The notes under the pieces are model-generated. The model was not told the origin of the DNA, searched no databases, and worked only from the letters and a program-made list of their open reading frames with translations. Of a DNA stretch of 64,000 nucleotides, positions 8,924-17,937 are shown one piece after another. Source of the DNA: Pseudolachnospira sp051055405. Lineage in GTDB: Bacteria > Bacillota > Clostridia > Lachnospirales > Lachnospiraceae. The first letter of the stretch is position 1; each line of letters starts with the position of its first letter. The translations under genes were made by a program, and so were the position numbers. The DNA lies in contig NZ_CP167068.1 in the NCBI RefSeq assembly GCF_051055405.1, positions 62,001 to 126,000 on the forward strand, written 5' to 3'.

Positions 8924-9098
8924 GTAGAAGAAAATCTACAAAACATCTTGACAACGTAGAAAATTAGCTATATTATAATTAAAAGAAGTAGAAAATAATC
9001 TACGAAGAAGATGTGAAGAATCTGTGAGCGAGTTGTGATATATTTAATTATAGAATATTTTCTATTTTGTGTCAAGAGAAAGGTAGAATATTTTCTTT
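8924..9098. promoter_or_regulatory. Divergent control region with repeated GTAGA-N6-TCTAC operators
   Basis: Perfect 16-bp dyads GTAGA-N6-TCTAC lie at 8924-8939 and 8987-9002; degenerate copies lie at 8955-8970 and 9083-9098, and a related ATAGA-N7-TCTAT at 9049-9065. A rightward promoter TTGACA (8947-8952), 17 nt, TATTAT (8970-8975) contains one operator in its spacer. The layout is that of a lysogeny switch between repressor and Cro-like protein. Confidence 0.75.
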
Positions 9099-9130
9099 TT
9101 GTCAGCTTAAAAAAGGAGGAGGTGAAAGAT

Positions 9131-9325
9131 TTGCTTTATAACAATGTTGTTGATATATGTGAAAAGAGAGGAATTACACTTTGCAGATTAGAAAAAGAGC
9201 TGGGTTTTGGAAATGGAAGCGTTCGAAAATGGAAAGAATGTGAGCCTGGGATTCAGAGAGTGATGAAAGTGGCGAAGTATTTAGGCGTTTCCGTCGGGCG
9301 CTTGTTGGAAGATGAAATTGCTTAA
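9131..9325 (+). CDS. Small HTH protein (Cro-like), paralogue of the repressor
   Basis: A 64-aa protein that is essentially one helix-turn-helix. The core LEKELGFGNGSVRKWKE is nearly the same as LEKELGFGRGSIGKLRN in the divergent repressor, so the two probably read the same operators. The start is most likely TTG 9131 (or GTG 9122) behind AGGAGG at 9115-9120; the longer frame back to 9035 would begin inside the operators. Confidence 0.75.
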   Translation: MLYNNVVDICEKRGITLCRLEKELGFGNGSVRKWKECEPGIQRVMKVAKYLGVSVGRLLEDEIA

Positions 9326-9459
9326 TGTGTTGTCTGTGGACGCGGGTGTGACGTAATTGTTATATAAATAGAAAGTGAAGCCAAAAAGGCAGCAAAAGAT
9401 AGATTCGGTGGAAAGTTGGACAATCTGTCTGGAATATTTTAAAAGGGAGGTGAAATAAC

Positions 9460-9618
9460 ATGTCGGAACCGGTAAAAGAAATAAAGATAGGGAATGCACT
9501 TGTCCGCTTTCATGATGATTATTGCCGCGGGCAGACAAAAGCAGAAGCGCAAGAGATTATCCAGGATATTTCGAAGTTTGTATGTGCCCAGCTGATAAAG
9601 CAAAATGAGACCGCGTAA
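9460..9618 (+). CDS. Small phage protein of unknown function (52 aa)
   Basis: ATG 9460 has GGGAGGT (9445-9451) at ideal spacing. The product begins with SEPVKEIKIGNALVRFHDDY, is charged and probably helical (KAEAQEIIQDISKFVCAQLIKQ). Not recognised beyond resemblance to small early proteins of clostridial phages. It sits between the Cro-like gene and the DUF6291-like gene in the rightward early region. Confidence 0.6.
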   Translation: MSEPVKEIKIGNALVRFHDDYCRGQTKAEAQEIIQDISKFVCAQLIKQNETA

Positions 9619-9802
9619 GCGGTCAGAGGGGGACAAGCTATTTTTTATGAGTTGGAGGTTGATAAAGATAAGAGAGTAATACGTAAGGAACAAAAAAGTA
9701 CGTTTGATGTTTAGAATCTGATGTTTTTGAGTATGTGTGATCATGTGATGCGAGAAGTAAGTCTATTAGGTGTTGTTTTATGAAGCTTTGGAGTTGATGG
9801 GA

Positions 9803-10534
9803 ATGAGAGATAGTGTGTTGTTTTATCGCAGTTTCTGGGAGGCGGTCAGAGAGCTTGAGCCGGAGGGACAGGCCAGATTGATAAAGGCGATTATGGAATA
9901 CGGGCTGGACGGAGTGGAGCCGGAGATTGGCGGAGTAGAAAAGGCGCTATTTCTTTTAATCCGTCCACAAATTGATGCCAATAACCGACGATATGAAAAT
10001 GGGAAAAACGGAGGGAGGCCCAAACAAAAGCAGAATGAAAAGCAAGAAGTATCCGAGTTGGAACCAGAAGAAAATCAAATAGAAACCGAACAGAACCAGA
10101 AAGAAAAGAAAAAGGAACAAGAAAAGGAAAAGGTAAATTCTTCTGCAACGGAGAAGGAATCATCTTGCGTGGAAAGTTTTTCTCTCAATGACGGAACGGA
10201 ATACATGATATCGGAGAATGATGTGGAACTATTCCAGCAGCTCTATCCGGAAATTCATGTGAAACAGGAGTTGAGAAATATAAAAGCATGGTGCCTGGCT
10301 AATCCAGAGAAACGAAAGACCCGGTCTGGGGCGAAACGTTTTTTGAATTCCTGGTTGTCCCGAGCACAAAACAGTGCAAAAGGCAATCGCTTTCGGAGTG
10401 AATCGCCGAATCGATTTCATAACTTTCATCAACGAGAAACAGACTATGACGCTCTGTTAATGCAAGAGGAAAAAAGGCTTTTTGAAGAATGCGGAGGAAT
10501 GGATGACGGCAAAAGAATATTTAGGTCAACTTAA
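9803..10534 (+). CDS. DUF6291-type phage early protein
   Basis: The N-terminal ~85 residues (SVLFYRSFWEAVRELEPEGQ...IKAIMEYG...RPQIDANNRRYENGKNGGRPK) match the phage DUF6291 domain usually found in the replication region. A highly charged Gln/Glu/Lys linker follows (about 75-120), then a C-terminal region with WCLANPEKRKTRSGAKRFLNSWLSRAQ, as in phage replication proteins. Start ATG 9803 fits GGAG upstream; GTG 9770 is possible. No helicase loader follows, so replication function is doubtful here. Confidence 0.65.
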   Translation: MRDSVLFYRSFWEAVRELEPEGQARLIKAIMEYGLDGVEPEIGGVEKALFLLIRPQIDANNRRYENGKNGGRPKQKQNEKQEVSELEPEENQIETEQNQKEKKKEQEKEKVNSSATEKESSCVESFSLNDGTEYMISENDVELFQQLYPEIHVKQELRNIKAWCLANPEKRKTRSGAKRFLNSWLSRAQNSAKGNRFRSESPNRFHNFHQRETDYDALLMQEEKRLFEECGGMDDGKRIFRST

Positions 10535-10949
10535 GAGTTTGGAGAGGAAAATACATCATAAAAAAATGGAGTTAAAAGAGGCGGAATCGTCTGTCGGAAT
10601 CTCATTTCGTCATAACGGCGAGCACGTTCAGACTTCATTTTCCGGAGCAATGGGTGATTATACGGGGAGACAGGCGGTTCGGATTTTGTCTCTAAAAGAA
10701 ACGATTGACCAGAAAATTATCGAGTATTTGGAATTGAAAAATCAGATCGTGGATCAGATTCATGATTTGCGCGAGGGGATATACATCGATATTTTGTACC
10801 GGCATTATGTCCGAGAAGATGGAGATTTTGCGCAAATAGCGGATGATATGGGATATTCTTATAAGTATATCATCAATAAGCATGGGGAAGCGCTTAGTGC
10901 TTTCGAGCGGATTCATCCAGAATTATTTCTGACCAATGAGTGTAAATAA
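10503..10949 (+). CDS. Sigma-70-like phage late-gene regulator (DUF1492-like)
   Basis: The 148-aa protein has an N-terminal coiled coil (KSLERKIHHKKMELKEAE) and a C-terminal sigma region-4-like helix-turn-helix (DILYRHYVREDGDFAQIADDMGYSYKYIINKHGEAL). Such proteins sit just before the terminase genes in clostridial phages and switch on late transcription. ATG 10503 with GGAGGA upstream overlaps the previous gene. Here the next gene is a tail terminator, not a terminase. Confidence 0.75.
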   Translation: MTAKEYLGQLKSLERKIHHKKMELKEAESSVGISFRHNGEHVQTSFSGAMGDYTGRQAVRILSLKETIDQKIIEYLELKNQIVDQIHDLREGIYIDILYRHYVREDGDFAQIADDMGYSYKYIINKHGEALSAFERIHPELFLTNECK

Positions 10950-11179
10950 TGGAAAACAGATGGAACCATTTGTTTTTACATATGATATAATCATAGTATG
11001 AAAACAGGCAACCAGAAATGGGAGCCTGTTTTTTGCTCTTTACTCCATCGAATGCGTGATGATCGAACGCACTTGGGCAATCAGTTTCTGAAAGTGGGTC
11101 CAGCCAAAGCCTACTGGCTTTTAGAAACTTTTTGATATATTCATAAAGAGTAGAAAGGAGAAGAGATGGGAGATCAAGT
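10950..11179 (+). other. Short spacer where the phage head module would be expected
   Basis: The 230 bp hold a TATAAT (10986-10991), a terminator-like hairpin (11001-11034) and the ribosome site of the next gene, but no head gene. A short open stretch around 11030-11130 is not recognised and could be a remnant left by a deletion. Confidence 0.6.
11001..11034 (+). terminator. Terminator-like hairpin before the tail module
   Basis: Perfect 9-bp stem AAAACAGGC (11001-11009) / GCCTGTTTT (11024-11032) followed by further Ts. A TATAAT lies only ~10 bp upstream, so a transcript starting there would meet the hairpin at once; this could be an end of early transcription or an antitermination point. 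Confidence 0.6.
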
Positions 11180-11494
11180 ATGACATTGCAGGAATTCCAA
11201 AATGTGCTTTTGTCCGTCACGGAAAATGTATACCATTTTGAAGCAGCGGAAGCATCAGAAAAATATGTAGTCTGGCGAGAAATTGGAGGGCGGGCGCTTA
11301 TGGCTTCCGGCCATCGCCGGGAAGTGATTCATGAAGTGCAGGTGGAATTCTGCACGAAGGAAGAATTTGATCCAATGCTGGAGGGGTTGCTGAACGCATT
11401 GGAAATGGCAGAAATTGTTTTTGAGGAGCCCCTGGTGGAATATGATTCAGAAACAAAACAGATCCGATATACGATTTATTGTGAGATCGTTTGA
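11180..11494 (+). CDS. Phage tail terminator/completion protein
   Basis: The 104-aa protein lies directly before the major tail protein, the usual place of the tail terminator in TP901-1-like siphophages. It shows the mixed beta/alpha pattern of that family (VTENVYHFEA...YVVWREIGG...EVQVEFCTKEEFDPMLEGLLNALE). It would cap the end of the tail tube, a function still needed by a headless tail particle. ATG 11180 follows AGGAG. The assignment rests mainly on position and size. Confidence 0.65.
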   Translation: MTLQEFQNVLLSVTENVYHFEAAEASEKYVVWREIGGRALMASGHRREVIHEVQVEFCTKEEFDPMLEGLLNALEMAEIVFEEPLVEYDSETKQIRYTIYCEIV

Positions 11495-11606
11495 TCATAT
11501 CAATTGAAATAATAGGCTTTGGCAAATGGAAGAAAGGCTGTAAAAGCAGCAATGAAATTCTAAAACACACATTTACGAAAAAAGAATGAATTAGGAGGTT
11601 TTTATT

Positions 11607-12173
11607 ATGGCATCTTTTGGAGCAAAATACATTAACTTTGCACCGGTAAAAAGCGAACCGGCAAGCGCACTTCCCACGTATGATACGAAGGTGGAAATTG
11701 GAAAACTGGTAAAGGCGGATTTGACCGTAAATATTGCAACCGGTGAGCTTTATGCCAACAATATGCTGGCAGAGAAAGCAGACGAATTTATTAGCGGAAC
11801 CCTGGCAGTGGAAGTGGACGATATGGAAAAGGAGACGGAAGCTGCGGTATATGGTTCTGCATACAGCGAAGGTGAGCTGGTAGACAATGCGGCGGATATT
11901 GTCCCTTATGGTGGTCTGGCGTATTACAAAACTCTTCGCAGAAATGGGACGCCGGTTTATGAAGCATATTACTATCCGAAGGTGAAAGCAATCTTGAGCA
12001 CCGATTCGGCGGCTACCAAGGGCAGCAGCATTACATTCACCACGAAGCCATTGAGTTTTACTATTTATGAGCCGAATACGGGAGATTGGAGATACCGGAA
12101 AGAATTCGATACAGAAGCAGCGGCTATCGCTTATGTAGATCAGAAATTAGGGGTTGTCCAGGTCCAGGCGTAA
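11607..12173 (+). CDS. Phage major tail protein (phi13 type)
   Basis: The 188-aa protein forms the tail tube. It begins ASFGAKYINFAPVKSEP and continues with YDTKVEIGKLVKADLTVNIATGELYANN and a C-terminal FTTKPLSFTIYEPNTGDWRY segment, typical of the phi13-type major tail protein of flexible-tailed Firmicute phages. A strong AGGAGG precedes ATG 11607, fitting a highly expressed structural gene. Confidence 0.85.
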   Translation: MASFGAKYINFAPVKSEPASALPTYDTKVEIGKLVKADLTVNIATGELYANNMLAEKADEFISGTLAVEVDDMEKETEAAVYGSAYSEGELVDNAADIVPYGGLAYYKTLRRNGTPVYEAYYYPKVKAILSTDSAATKGSSITFTTKPLSFTIYEPNTGDWRYRKEFDTEAAAIAYVDQKLGVVQVQA

Positions 12174-12242
12174 TTAAAAAACAATAGACAAGCATAGCTT
12201 CCCTGGAATATTTTATCCGGGGAAGCTTATGGAGGTAGAACG

Positions 12243-12632
12243 GTGTTTGCAAAATTCACAGAAGTGACATTTAGTGGCAAGACATATCGTCTGGCATATA
12301 CGGCAAAAGCAATGTTTGAGATTTCAGATTTTGCCAAAGACAAGGAAATCATGGAAATTTTGATGGATCATACAAAAGAAGGTTTTTCCCTATTCTGTCA
12401 GACGGCGGAGGCTATGTCTCAGGCAGCGGAAGAACTCCGGCGGTATGAAAGCGGCCAAGAGGGCGCGGTATTAACGGCGAAAGAAATTCAAATGATGGCC
12501 AGGCCAGTAGACCTTTTAAATTTGAAAGGTGCGATGACAAAAGCGATCGCATATGGTTTTGGTCGGGAAATTCAAGAAGAAAACGATGAAGTTGACGTGG
12601 GCCTTGCAGAATTGCAAAAAAAAACAAAGTAA
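12243..12632 (+). CDS. Tail assembly chaperone, upstream frame (gpG-like)
   Basis: The 129-aa product starts at GTG 12243 behind GGAGG. It holds position, size and pattern of the Siphoviridae tail assembly chaperone between major tail protein and tape measure (FTEVTFSGKTYRLAYTAKAMFEISDF...). The last codons run through nine consecutive A bases before the TAA stop, where ribosomes probably slip into the -1 frame to make a 176-aa gpGT-like form. Confidence 0.8.
   Translation: MFAKFTEVTFSGKTYRLAYTAKAMFEISDFAKDKEIMEILMDHTKEGFSLFCQTAEAMSQAAEELRRYESGQEGAVLTAKEIQMMARPVDLLNLKGAMTKAIAYGFGREIQEENDEVDVGLAELQKKTK
12616..12624 (+). promoter_or_regulatory. Programmed -1 frameshift site in the tail chaperone
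   Basis: The zero-frame codons CAA AAA AAA ACA contain A AAA AAA, a classic -1 slippery heptamer. Slipping joins the upstream chaperone to the 12623-12772 frame and bypasses the stop at 12630-12632. Tail chaperones of long-tailed phages use this mechanism very widely. Confidence 0.8.
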
Positions 12633-12772
12633 CGCGGGCAGAGTTTTTATCCATGGCGTTATTGATGGGGCTAAGCGTAAAAGAAGCGGAATATATGTCC
12701 CCAGGGCGAGTCTATGATTTGATGGAACTTTATCTTAAAAGGAGAGGTATCAGGAAAGAAGAGGAGCAGTAG
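12623..12772 (+). CDS. Tail assembly chaperone, -1 frame extension (gpT-like)
   Basis: No start codon with a ribosome site is needed: this frame is reached by -1 slippage. It encodes 49 residues, including TRAEFLSMALLMGLSVKEAEYM and VYDLMELYLKRRG, the pattern of chaperone C-terminal extensions in phi13-like phages. The extension normally binds the tape measure protein. It ends 69 nt before the tape measure start. Confidence 0.75.
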   Translation, partial: NKVTRAEFLSMALLMGLSVKEAEYMSPGRVYDLMELYLKRRGIRKEEEQ

Positions 12773-12841
12773 ACGACTTCGATATCTTCTCTTTTTACGG
12801 TTACTTATATTGTGAGATGTCAAAATGTATTGAGGTGTAAT

Positions 12842-15800
12842 ATGGCAACGGAGACAATTAGCACTCGGATTATATTAGAAGGGGAAGCAGAATATAGGCG
12901 GAAATTAAAAGATATTAATGCGCAGTATAGTCTTCTGAAATCCGAATTGAAAGAATTCAAAAATGAATCAGCGGGAAGCGCCAATGCACTCGCTACATTG
13001 GAAAAAGCAGTAGAAATTTTGTGCCGCTCTCAAGAAAGCTTAAAAGAAAAACTGGAGGCTTCCAACGCGGGACTGCAGAATGCTCAAAAGAATCAGGAGA
13101 AATATGCCCAAAAAATTGCGGAAGTTCAGGAAAAGCTGGAACAAGTTATGCAGCGCCAAGAGGATTTGGGGGATATTACAGAGGACACGGCGGAAGAGCA
13201 TGCCCGACTGACCGCAGAGCTGGAGCATTATCAGCAGGTTTTACAAAATGCAGAGACAGGAATGCAGAAGGCGACGGAACGTGTTGAGCAGTGGCAAGGA
13301 CGAGTAAACCGTGCAGAGAACAGCCTGGCACGGCTGTCCCAAGAACTAGAAAACAACCAGGGATATTTGGAGGAGGCTCGCCAAAATACCGATCAAGTGG
13401 CAGACAGTATTGATGAATATGGCCACCGCGTTCGGAGCGCATCGGATAATTCAAAAGGTTTGGGAAAGGCAGTCGATAGCTTTGCAAAAGCACTGAAAGA
13501 TTCCGGGGTAAATGCAGCGCTGGGAACGGTAAAAGATGTCCTTCTGGATTGCGTAAAAGCTTCTTCCCAATTTGAATCGGCTGTTGTAAAAGTAGGATCG
13601 ATTGCAGGCGCTAATGCGGTGCCTTTGGAGACGCTGAAAGATCAGATGATACAGTTGTCGAATGAAATGGGAATATCGGCTTCGGAGATAGCAGCGTCTA
13701 CATATAATGCTGTGGCAGCTGGTATTGATGCGGCGGATTCTGTGCAATTTGTGGAACAGGCAACAAAGCTGGCTGCCAGTGGTTTTATCGATACAAAAGA
13801 TGCGTTGGATATCCTTTCCACCGCGGTCAACACGTATGGATTGGAGACGTCACAGGCTGCTCAATTATCGGATTATTTAATTACTACACAAAATTTGGGG
13901 AAAACAACGGTAGCGGAACTTGCTTCTAATATGGAGCAGGTGATTCCAGCCGCCGCCGCTTATCACGTGGAAATGGACAATCTGTCCGCAGCTTACGCAG
14001 TTCTTACTTCCCATAGTATTTCTACCGTTGATTCTACGACATATTTAAAAGAAATACTAAATGAGCTGGGAGACTCTGGAAGTACGGTATCAAAGGTTTT
14101 GCAGGAACATACCGGGAGCTCTTTTGCCACGTTAACCAAAAAAGGAATGTCGCTCGGCGATATTATGAAGATTCTCGGAGATAGTGTCGGTGGAAATAAG
14201 AAAAAGTTCACAGAGCTATGGAAAAGTTCGGAAGCCGGGGTGGGCGCACTATCTCTTTTGGAAGCTGGAACGGAAGAATATAATTCCGTATTAAAGCGGA
14301 TGGATGAGAGCACAGGTGCCGCAGATCGCGCTTTTGAAGAGATGGCGGACACAACGGAATCTGCTAAAAAACGGATGGAGACTGCCTTTGAAAATTTAAA
14401 GGCCGCAATCGGAGACCAGTTGTCTCCGGCACTGCAGAGTCTTTCGGAAGCAGGAGCGGAAGCTTTTACCTGGGCCACTGGTTTTGTACAGGACAATCCG
14501 GAACTCGTTTCTTTGATTACGGCAGTCGCGGTTGGACTTGGAACGATGACGATTGCAGTGACTACCTATAGTGCGGTGAAAGCGGCAGCGATACCGATTA
14601 TCGCTAGCTTTAACCAGGTACTGAAAGCGAATCCAGTCGTATTAGTCGCAACAGCAATTCTTTCCCTTACTACTGCGATTGGAGCTTTTATAGCTACGGC
14701 AGGTGATTCGGAATCCGAAACGGAAGCTTTGGTTCAAAAAACGAAGGAACTGAGAGAATCCGTCGACGAAACGATCGTTTCCTATGGGGAGAAGCAAGAG
14801 GAAATAAAAAAAGATTCCGCGGTCCAAAAAGAATTGGCGTCAGAACTTTCGAAACTGATCGGCCAAGAAAATAAAACCGTTGAAAGCAAACATCGAATTT
14901 CGGAAATCGTAGCGCTTTTGAATAAAGAGGTTCCAGGTCTCTCCTTGGCGTATGATGAACAGACCGATTCCCTTAACATGACGACGGATGCTTTGGATAA
15001 ATTGCTCGAAAAACAGGCGGAAGAGGAAAACTACAATGCGGCTGTGGAAGCACGGGCAGAACTTCTGAAGCAGCGGGCAGAGGCAGCGGAAGCGGTAGAA
15101 GAGGCAGAACGAAGGCTGGCGGAAGTGCAGAGCCAAATGACAGAAGATATGGAGGAGCATTCCAATACTCTTTTGATGCAGGAAGCTTCTGGATATAGCC
15201 AGGTGAAAGAGGAAGTAGAAGGCTGTCGGACTGCATATGAGGAGGCGAAAGAGGCCCTTGCGTCAATTGATACACAGTTGGCGTCTTCCAATGACGTGAT
15301 CACCCAACATCAATTAAGTGTTGCTGGTATGAGCGAAACTACTTTAGCGCAGAGGGATGCGTTATTGGAATCTGCAGCGGCGCTGGGGGAAAACAGCGAG
15401 CGATATGCCAATGTGCGGGAAGAAATTGCTGGACTGGACGAAGCTTACCTTACCCATGTGGCGGAACAACAGGTCAGAATAGAAGAGATCCAAGAACAAC
15501 AACAACTTCTCAGAGACGAGTATGAGGCTACAAAGAAAAAAATAGAGGAAAATCTGACCGCAGAAATGGGTATGTTCGAGACCATGAGCACAAAGGCGGA
15601 TCGCAGTATTGAGGAACTGATGGGAAGCTTGGATAGTCAGCTTGACTACATGGATAATTATACGGATAATATTTCAAAGTTAATAGAATGGAATGTGGAT
15701 AAAGGACTTATTCAAAAATTGTCAGATGGTTCGCAGGAATCGGCTAAGATTTTGCAAGCTCTGGTAGACGATGGAGGAGAACATATTCATGAGTTTGTTG

Positions 15801-16483
15801 AGAAATTTAATGCGGTAGAAGAGGGAAAGAAAACCTTTACAGATAATGTGCTTGCGATGCAGACAAATTTTACTGTTGCGGCATCTTCTATGGCAATAGA
15901 TGCGGTAACAGCGGTAGTTTCTATGAATTTACGGGAACAAGCTTATGAGGCGGGACTGAATAATGTGAAAGGGTTTATTGAAGGGTCCAGCTCTATGAGG
16001 CGATTGGTGATTACTACTTATTCCAGCCTGGCAAGCGCCGCAATTGAAGCGGCAAGGAAAAAATTCAATCAGAATTCTCCCTCGAGGGAATTTCACAAAA
16101 TTGGCGCCAATAACGTGATCGGCGCCATTGAGGGAACAGAAGAAGAACGTCCGGCCCTGGAACGGACTTATGAGAATGCGGCGCAGGTTGCTATGCAAGC
16201 TTATGAAAAGCAAGCGATAAAGATGAAACAGGAGATGGAAGCAAAACAATACATCAGCTACACTTCCTCTGCAGCAATCCGAAACCGTCCTGAATCGGCG
16301 TATCCGGAATTTGGCTTGTCCCAATCGACAGCGCAGGCAATTGGGCGTTTGGTAGAAAAAATGGAACAAAATCAAGGTGGCAGCGTGACCCAGAATGTAA
16401 CGATTGTAAATCCAGAGCGGACTCCGGCAGAGAATGCGAGAGCCTTGAGAAAAGTAGGGAGGGAGTTAGCATTTGGCGGATAA
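12842..16483 (+). CDS. Tail tape measure protein (TP901 family)
   Basis: The 1213-aa protein sets tail length. It has a long N-terminal coiled coil (about 20-210), the TP901 core (about 235-440, with VKVGSIAGAN...LSNEMGISASEIAASTYNAVAAGID), two hydrophobic stretches near 555-625, a second coiled coil (about 735-920) and a C-terminal NQNSPSREFHKIG motif. At the rule of thumb of ~0.15 nm per residue the tail would be roughly 180 nm. ATG 12842 (GAGG upstream) is preferred over 12812. The intact length argues against decay. Confidence 0.92.
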   Translation: MATETISTRIILEGEAEYRRKLKDINAQYSLLKSELKEFKNESAGSANALATLEKAVEILCRSQESLKEKLEASNAGLQNAQKNQEKYAQKIAEVQEKLEQVMQRQEDLGDITEDTAEEHARLTAELEHYQQVLQNAETGMQKATERVEQWQGRVNRAENSLARLSQELENNQGYLEEARQNTDQVADSIDEYGHRVRSASDNSKGLGKAVDSFAKALKDSGVNAALGTVKDVLLDCVKASSQFESAVVKVGSIAGANAVPLETLKDQMIQLSNEMGISASEIAASTYNAVAAGIDAADSVQFVEQATKLAASGFIDTKDALDILSTAVNTYGLETSQAAQLSDYLITTQNLGKTTVAELASNMEQVIPAAAAYHVEMDNLSAAYAVLTSHSISTVDSTTYLKEILNELGDSGSTVSKVLQEHTGSSFATLTKKGMSLGDIMKILGDSVGGNKKKFTELWKSSEAGVGALSLLEAGTEEYNSVLKRMDESTGAADRAFEEMADTTESAKKRMETAFENLKAAIGDQLSPALQSLSEAGAEAFTWATGFVQDNPELVSLITAVAVGLGTMTIAVTTYSAVKAAAIPIIASFNQVLKANPVVLVATAILSLTTAIGAFIATAGDSESETEALVQKTKELRESVDETIVSYGEKQEEIKKDSAVQKELASELSKLIGQENKTVESKHRISEIVALLNKEVPGLSLAYDEQTDSLNMTTDALDKLLEKQAEEENYNAAVEARAELLKQRAEAAEAVEEAERRLAEVQSQMTEDMEEHSNTLLMQEASGYSQVKEEVEGCRTAYEEAKEALASIDTQLASSNDVITQHQLSVAGMSETTLAQRDALLESAAALGENSERYANVREEIAGLDEAYLTHVAEQQVRIEEIQEQQQLLRDEYEATKKKIEENLTAEMGMFETMSTKADRSIEELMGSLDSQLDYMDNYTDNISKLIEWNVDKGLIQKLSDGSQESAKILQALVDDGGEHIHEFVEKFNAVEEGKKTFTDNVLAMQTNFTVAASSMAIDAVTAVVSMNLREQAYEAGLNNVKGFIEGSSSMRRLVITTYSSLASAAIEAARKKFNQNSPSREFHKIGANNVIGAIEGTEEERPALERTYENAAQVAMQAYEKQAIKMKQEMEAKQYISYTSSAAIRNRPESAYPEFGLSQSTAQAIGRLVEKMEQNQGGSVTQNVTIVNPERTPAENARALRKVGRELAFGG

Positions 16484-17321
16484 AATACGTTTCCATTTTC
16501 ATAATGGAAAAACCGATTTTTCAGTAGGCGATAATGAATTTGGAATCATTGATTACAGTGGCATTGAGGCTGCGGAATATGATATACAGAAAAAAGAGAA
16601 TATCAGCGGATATGGAAGCCGGCTAACCAAAAGAAAGATATCCGGCCGGGATATCAGCCTTACAGCCGAGTATAAATTTCGAGACGGGAACACATCAAGG
16701 GTTAGGGAATTTTTGCTCGCATTCTTTTCTCCGTTGTCCTCCGGTGTGTTAACGGTGGAGAATGCGGGAAAACGTTGTGTAACGGCGTACGAGGTAGAAA
16801 AGTTTGAATATAAATATACGAATATTCATGAGCGGGTCCGTTTTCATTTAGAGTTGACCTGCCTGGATCCGGCTATGCTGGCGGAGTATTCAGAATCGGA
16901 TCAGATGAGTACATGGATTGGCGGATGGAAGCTAAAATTTACCCTGCCCTTCTGCTTGCGCCACCGTGGGCCGAAACAGAAGACGATCATCAATGGAGGA
17001 CATTTGGATACGCCGATACAGGTCATTTTTCAGGGTCCGGCGGAAAATCCCCGGATTATCAATCATACTACAGGAGAACGGATGATCGTTAACCGGACTT
17101 TGACAGAAGGCGATTTTTTACATATCAATACGGATCCCGGCAATATCAGCGTACAAATTGAAAGAAACGGCAGTTTAGAGGATGCGTATGGGTATATTGA
17201 TTTAGACACGGACTTTTTTCAACTCCGTCCGGGAGAAAATAGAATCGAATACGGTACAGACAATGAACTGGACCCGCAGCAGGTGGTAATCATCCATCGG
17301 GAGCGGTATCTGGGAATATAG
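16473..17321 (+). CDS. Distal tail protein (Dit-like, phage tail family)
   Basis: The 282-aa protein starts at TTG 16473 behind GGGAGGG and overlaps the tape measure end by 11 nt. The N-terminal half (DFGIIDYSGIEAAEYDI-type start, DGNTSRVREFLLAFFSP, ERVRFHLELTCLDP) follows the siphophage Dit pattern, with a C-terminal jelly-roll-like extension. Dit forms the hub joining tail tube and adsorption apparatus. Confidence 0.8.
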   Translation: MADKIRFHFHNGKTDFSVGDNEFGIIDYSGIEAAEYDIQKKENISGYGSRLTKRKISGRDISLTAEYKFRDGNTSRVREFLLAFFSPLSSGVLTVENAGKRCVTAYEVEKFEYKYTNIHERVRFHLELTCLDPAMLAEYSESDQMSTWIGGWKLKFTLPFCLRHRGPKQKTIINGGHLDTPIQVIFQGPAENPRIINHTTGERMIVNRTLTEGDFLHINTDPGNISVQIERNGSLEDAYGYIDLDTDFFQLRPGENRIEYGTDNELDPQQVVIIHRERYLGI

Positions 17322-17329
17322 GAGGTAAT

Positions 17330-17935
17330 ATGGCAGAAACATATGGTTTTTTTGATGGTGATACGGAGTATGGGCAGGATGAATTAAACCGATACTTTGA
17401 CAATATCTACCGCTCTGGAGTAAGCGTAGAGGACAGCGGGGCAATGACCTTGGCTGTGTCTCAGCTGTCCGGAGCGATTTTAGTCAATACAGGATTTGCA
17501 ATCTTAAAGGGCTTTTGGTATTACAACACCAGCGCAAAGAGCCTGACGGTAACGCCTCCGACATCCGGAAGCCGGATAGACCGAGTCGTTGTGCGGCTGG
17601 TCTATGCCAGCAAGTCTATCTCGGCGGTCGTCGTTCCGGGAACAGCATCGGCCCCTCCGGAGTTGGCGCGTAATAGCGCATATTATGATCTATCCTTGGC
17701 ACAGCTTACCGTTAAAGCGGACGGGACAATCGCGATTAAAGACGAGAGGACGGACCCTGATCTTTGCGGGGCAATTCGGCCGAAAAACTTATCCGAGTTT
17801 GAGACTTGGTTTGAAGGCTTACAGTCAACTGCATGGCGAAATATTTATATTAGCCAGGATGAACCGGAAAACCCGGAAGCGGGCAGTATTTTACTGCAGA
17901 TTACAGACGCGGCAGTGCCTCCCGTGGGAGTTTGA
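17330..17935 (+). CDS. Phage baseplate/tail structural protein
   Basis: The 201-aa protein begins AETYGFFDGDTEYGQDELNRYFDNIY, a pattern common in baseplate proteins of clostridial phages, followed by beta-rich sequence (SGSRIDRVVVRLVYASKSISAVVVPGTAS). Placed between Dit and the Tal-like protein. ATG 17330 follows GGAGG. Exact role not recognised. Confidence 0.65.
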   Translation: MAETYGFFDGDTEYGQDELNRYFDNIYRSGVSVEDSGAMTLAVSQLSGAILVNTGFAILKGFWYYNTSAKSLTVTPPTSGSRIDRVVVRLVYASKSISAVVVPGTASAPPELARNSAYYDLSLAQLTVKADGTIAIKDERTDPDLCGAIRPKNLSEFETWFEGLQSTAWRNIYISQDEPENPEAGSILLQITDAAVPPVGV

Positions 17936-17937
17936 AC

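Noticed and set aside
11035..11130. Remnant of a head or terminase gene in the spacer before the tail genes
   Set aside because: A short open stretch exists but its translation does not resemble any head protein I recognise; the evidence is too weak to call a gene remnant.
10894..11220. Minus-strand open frame across the pre-tail spacer
   Set aside because: No ribosome site or recognisable domain, and it overlaps the hairpin and both flanking genes.
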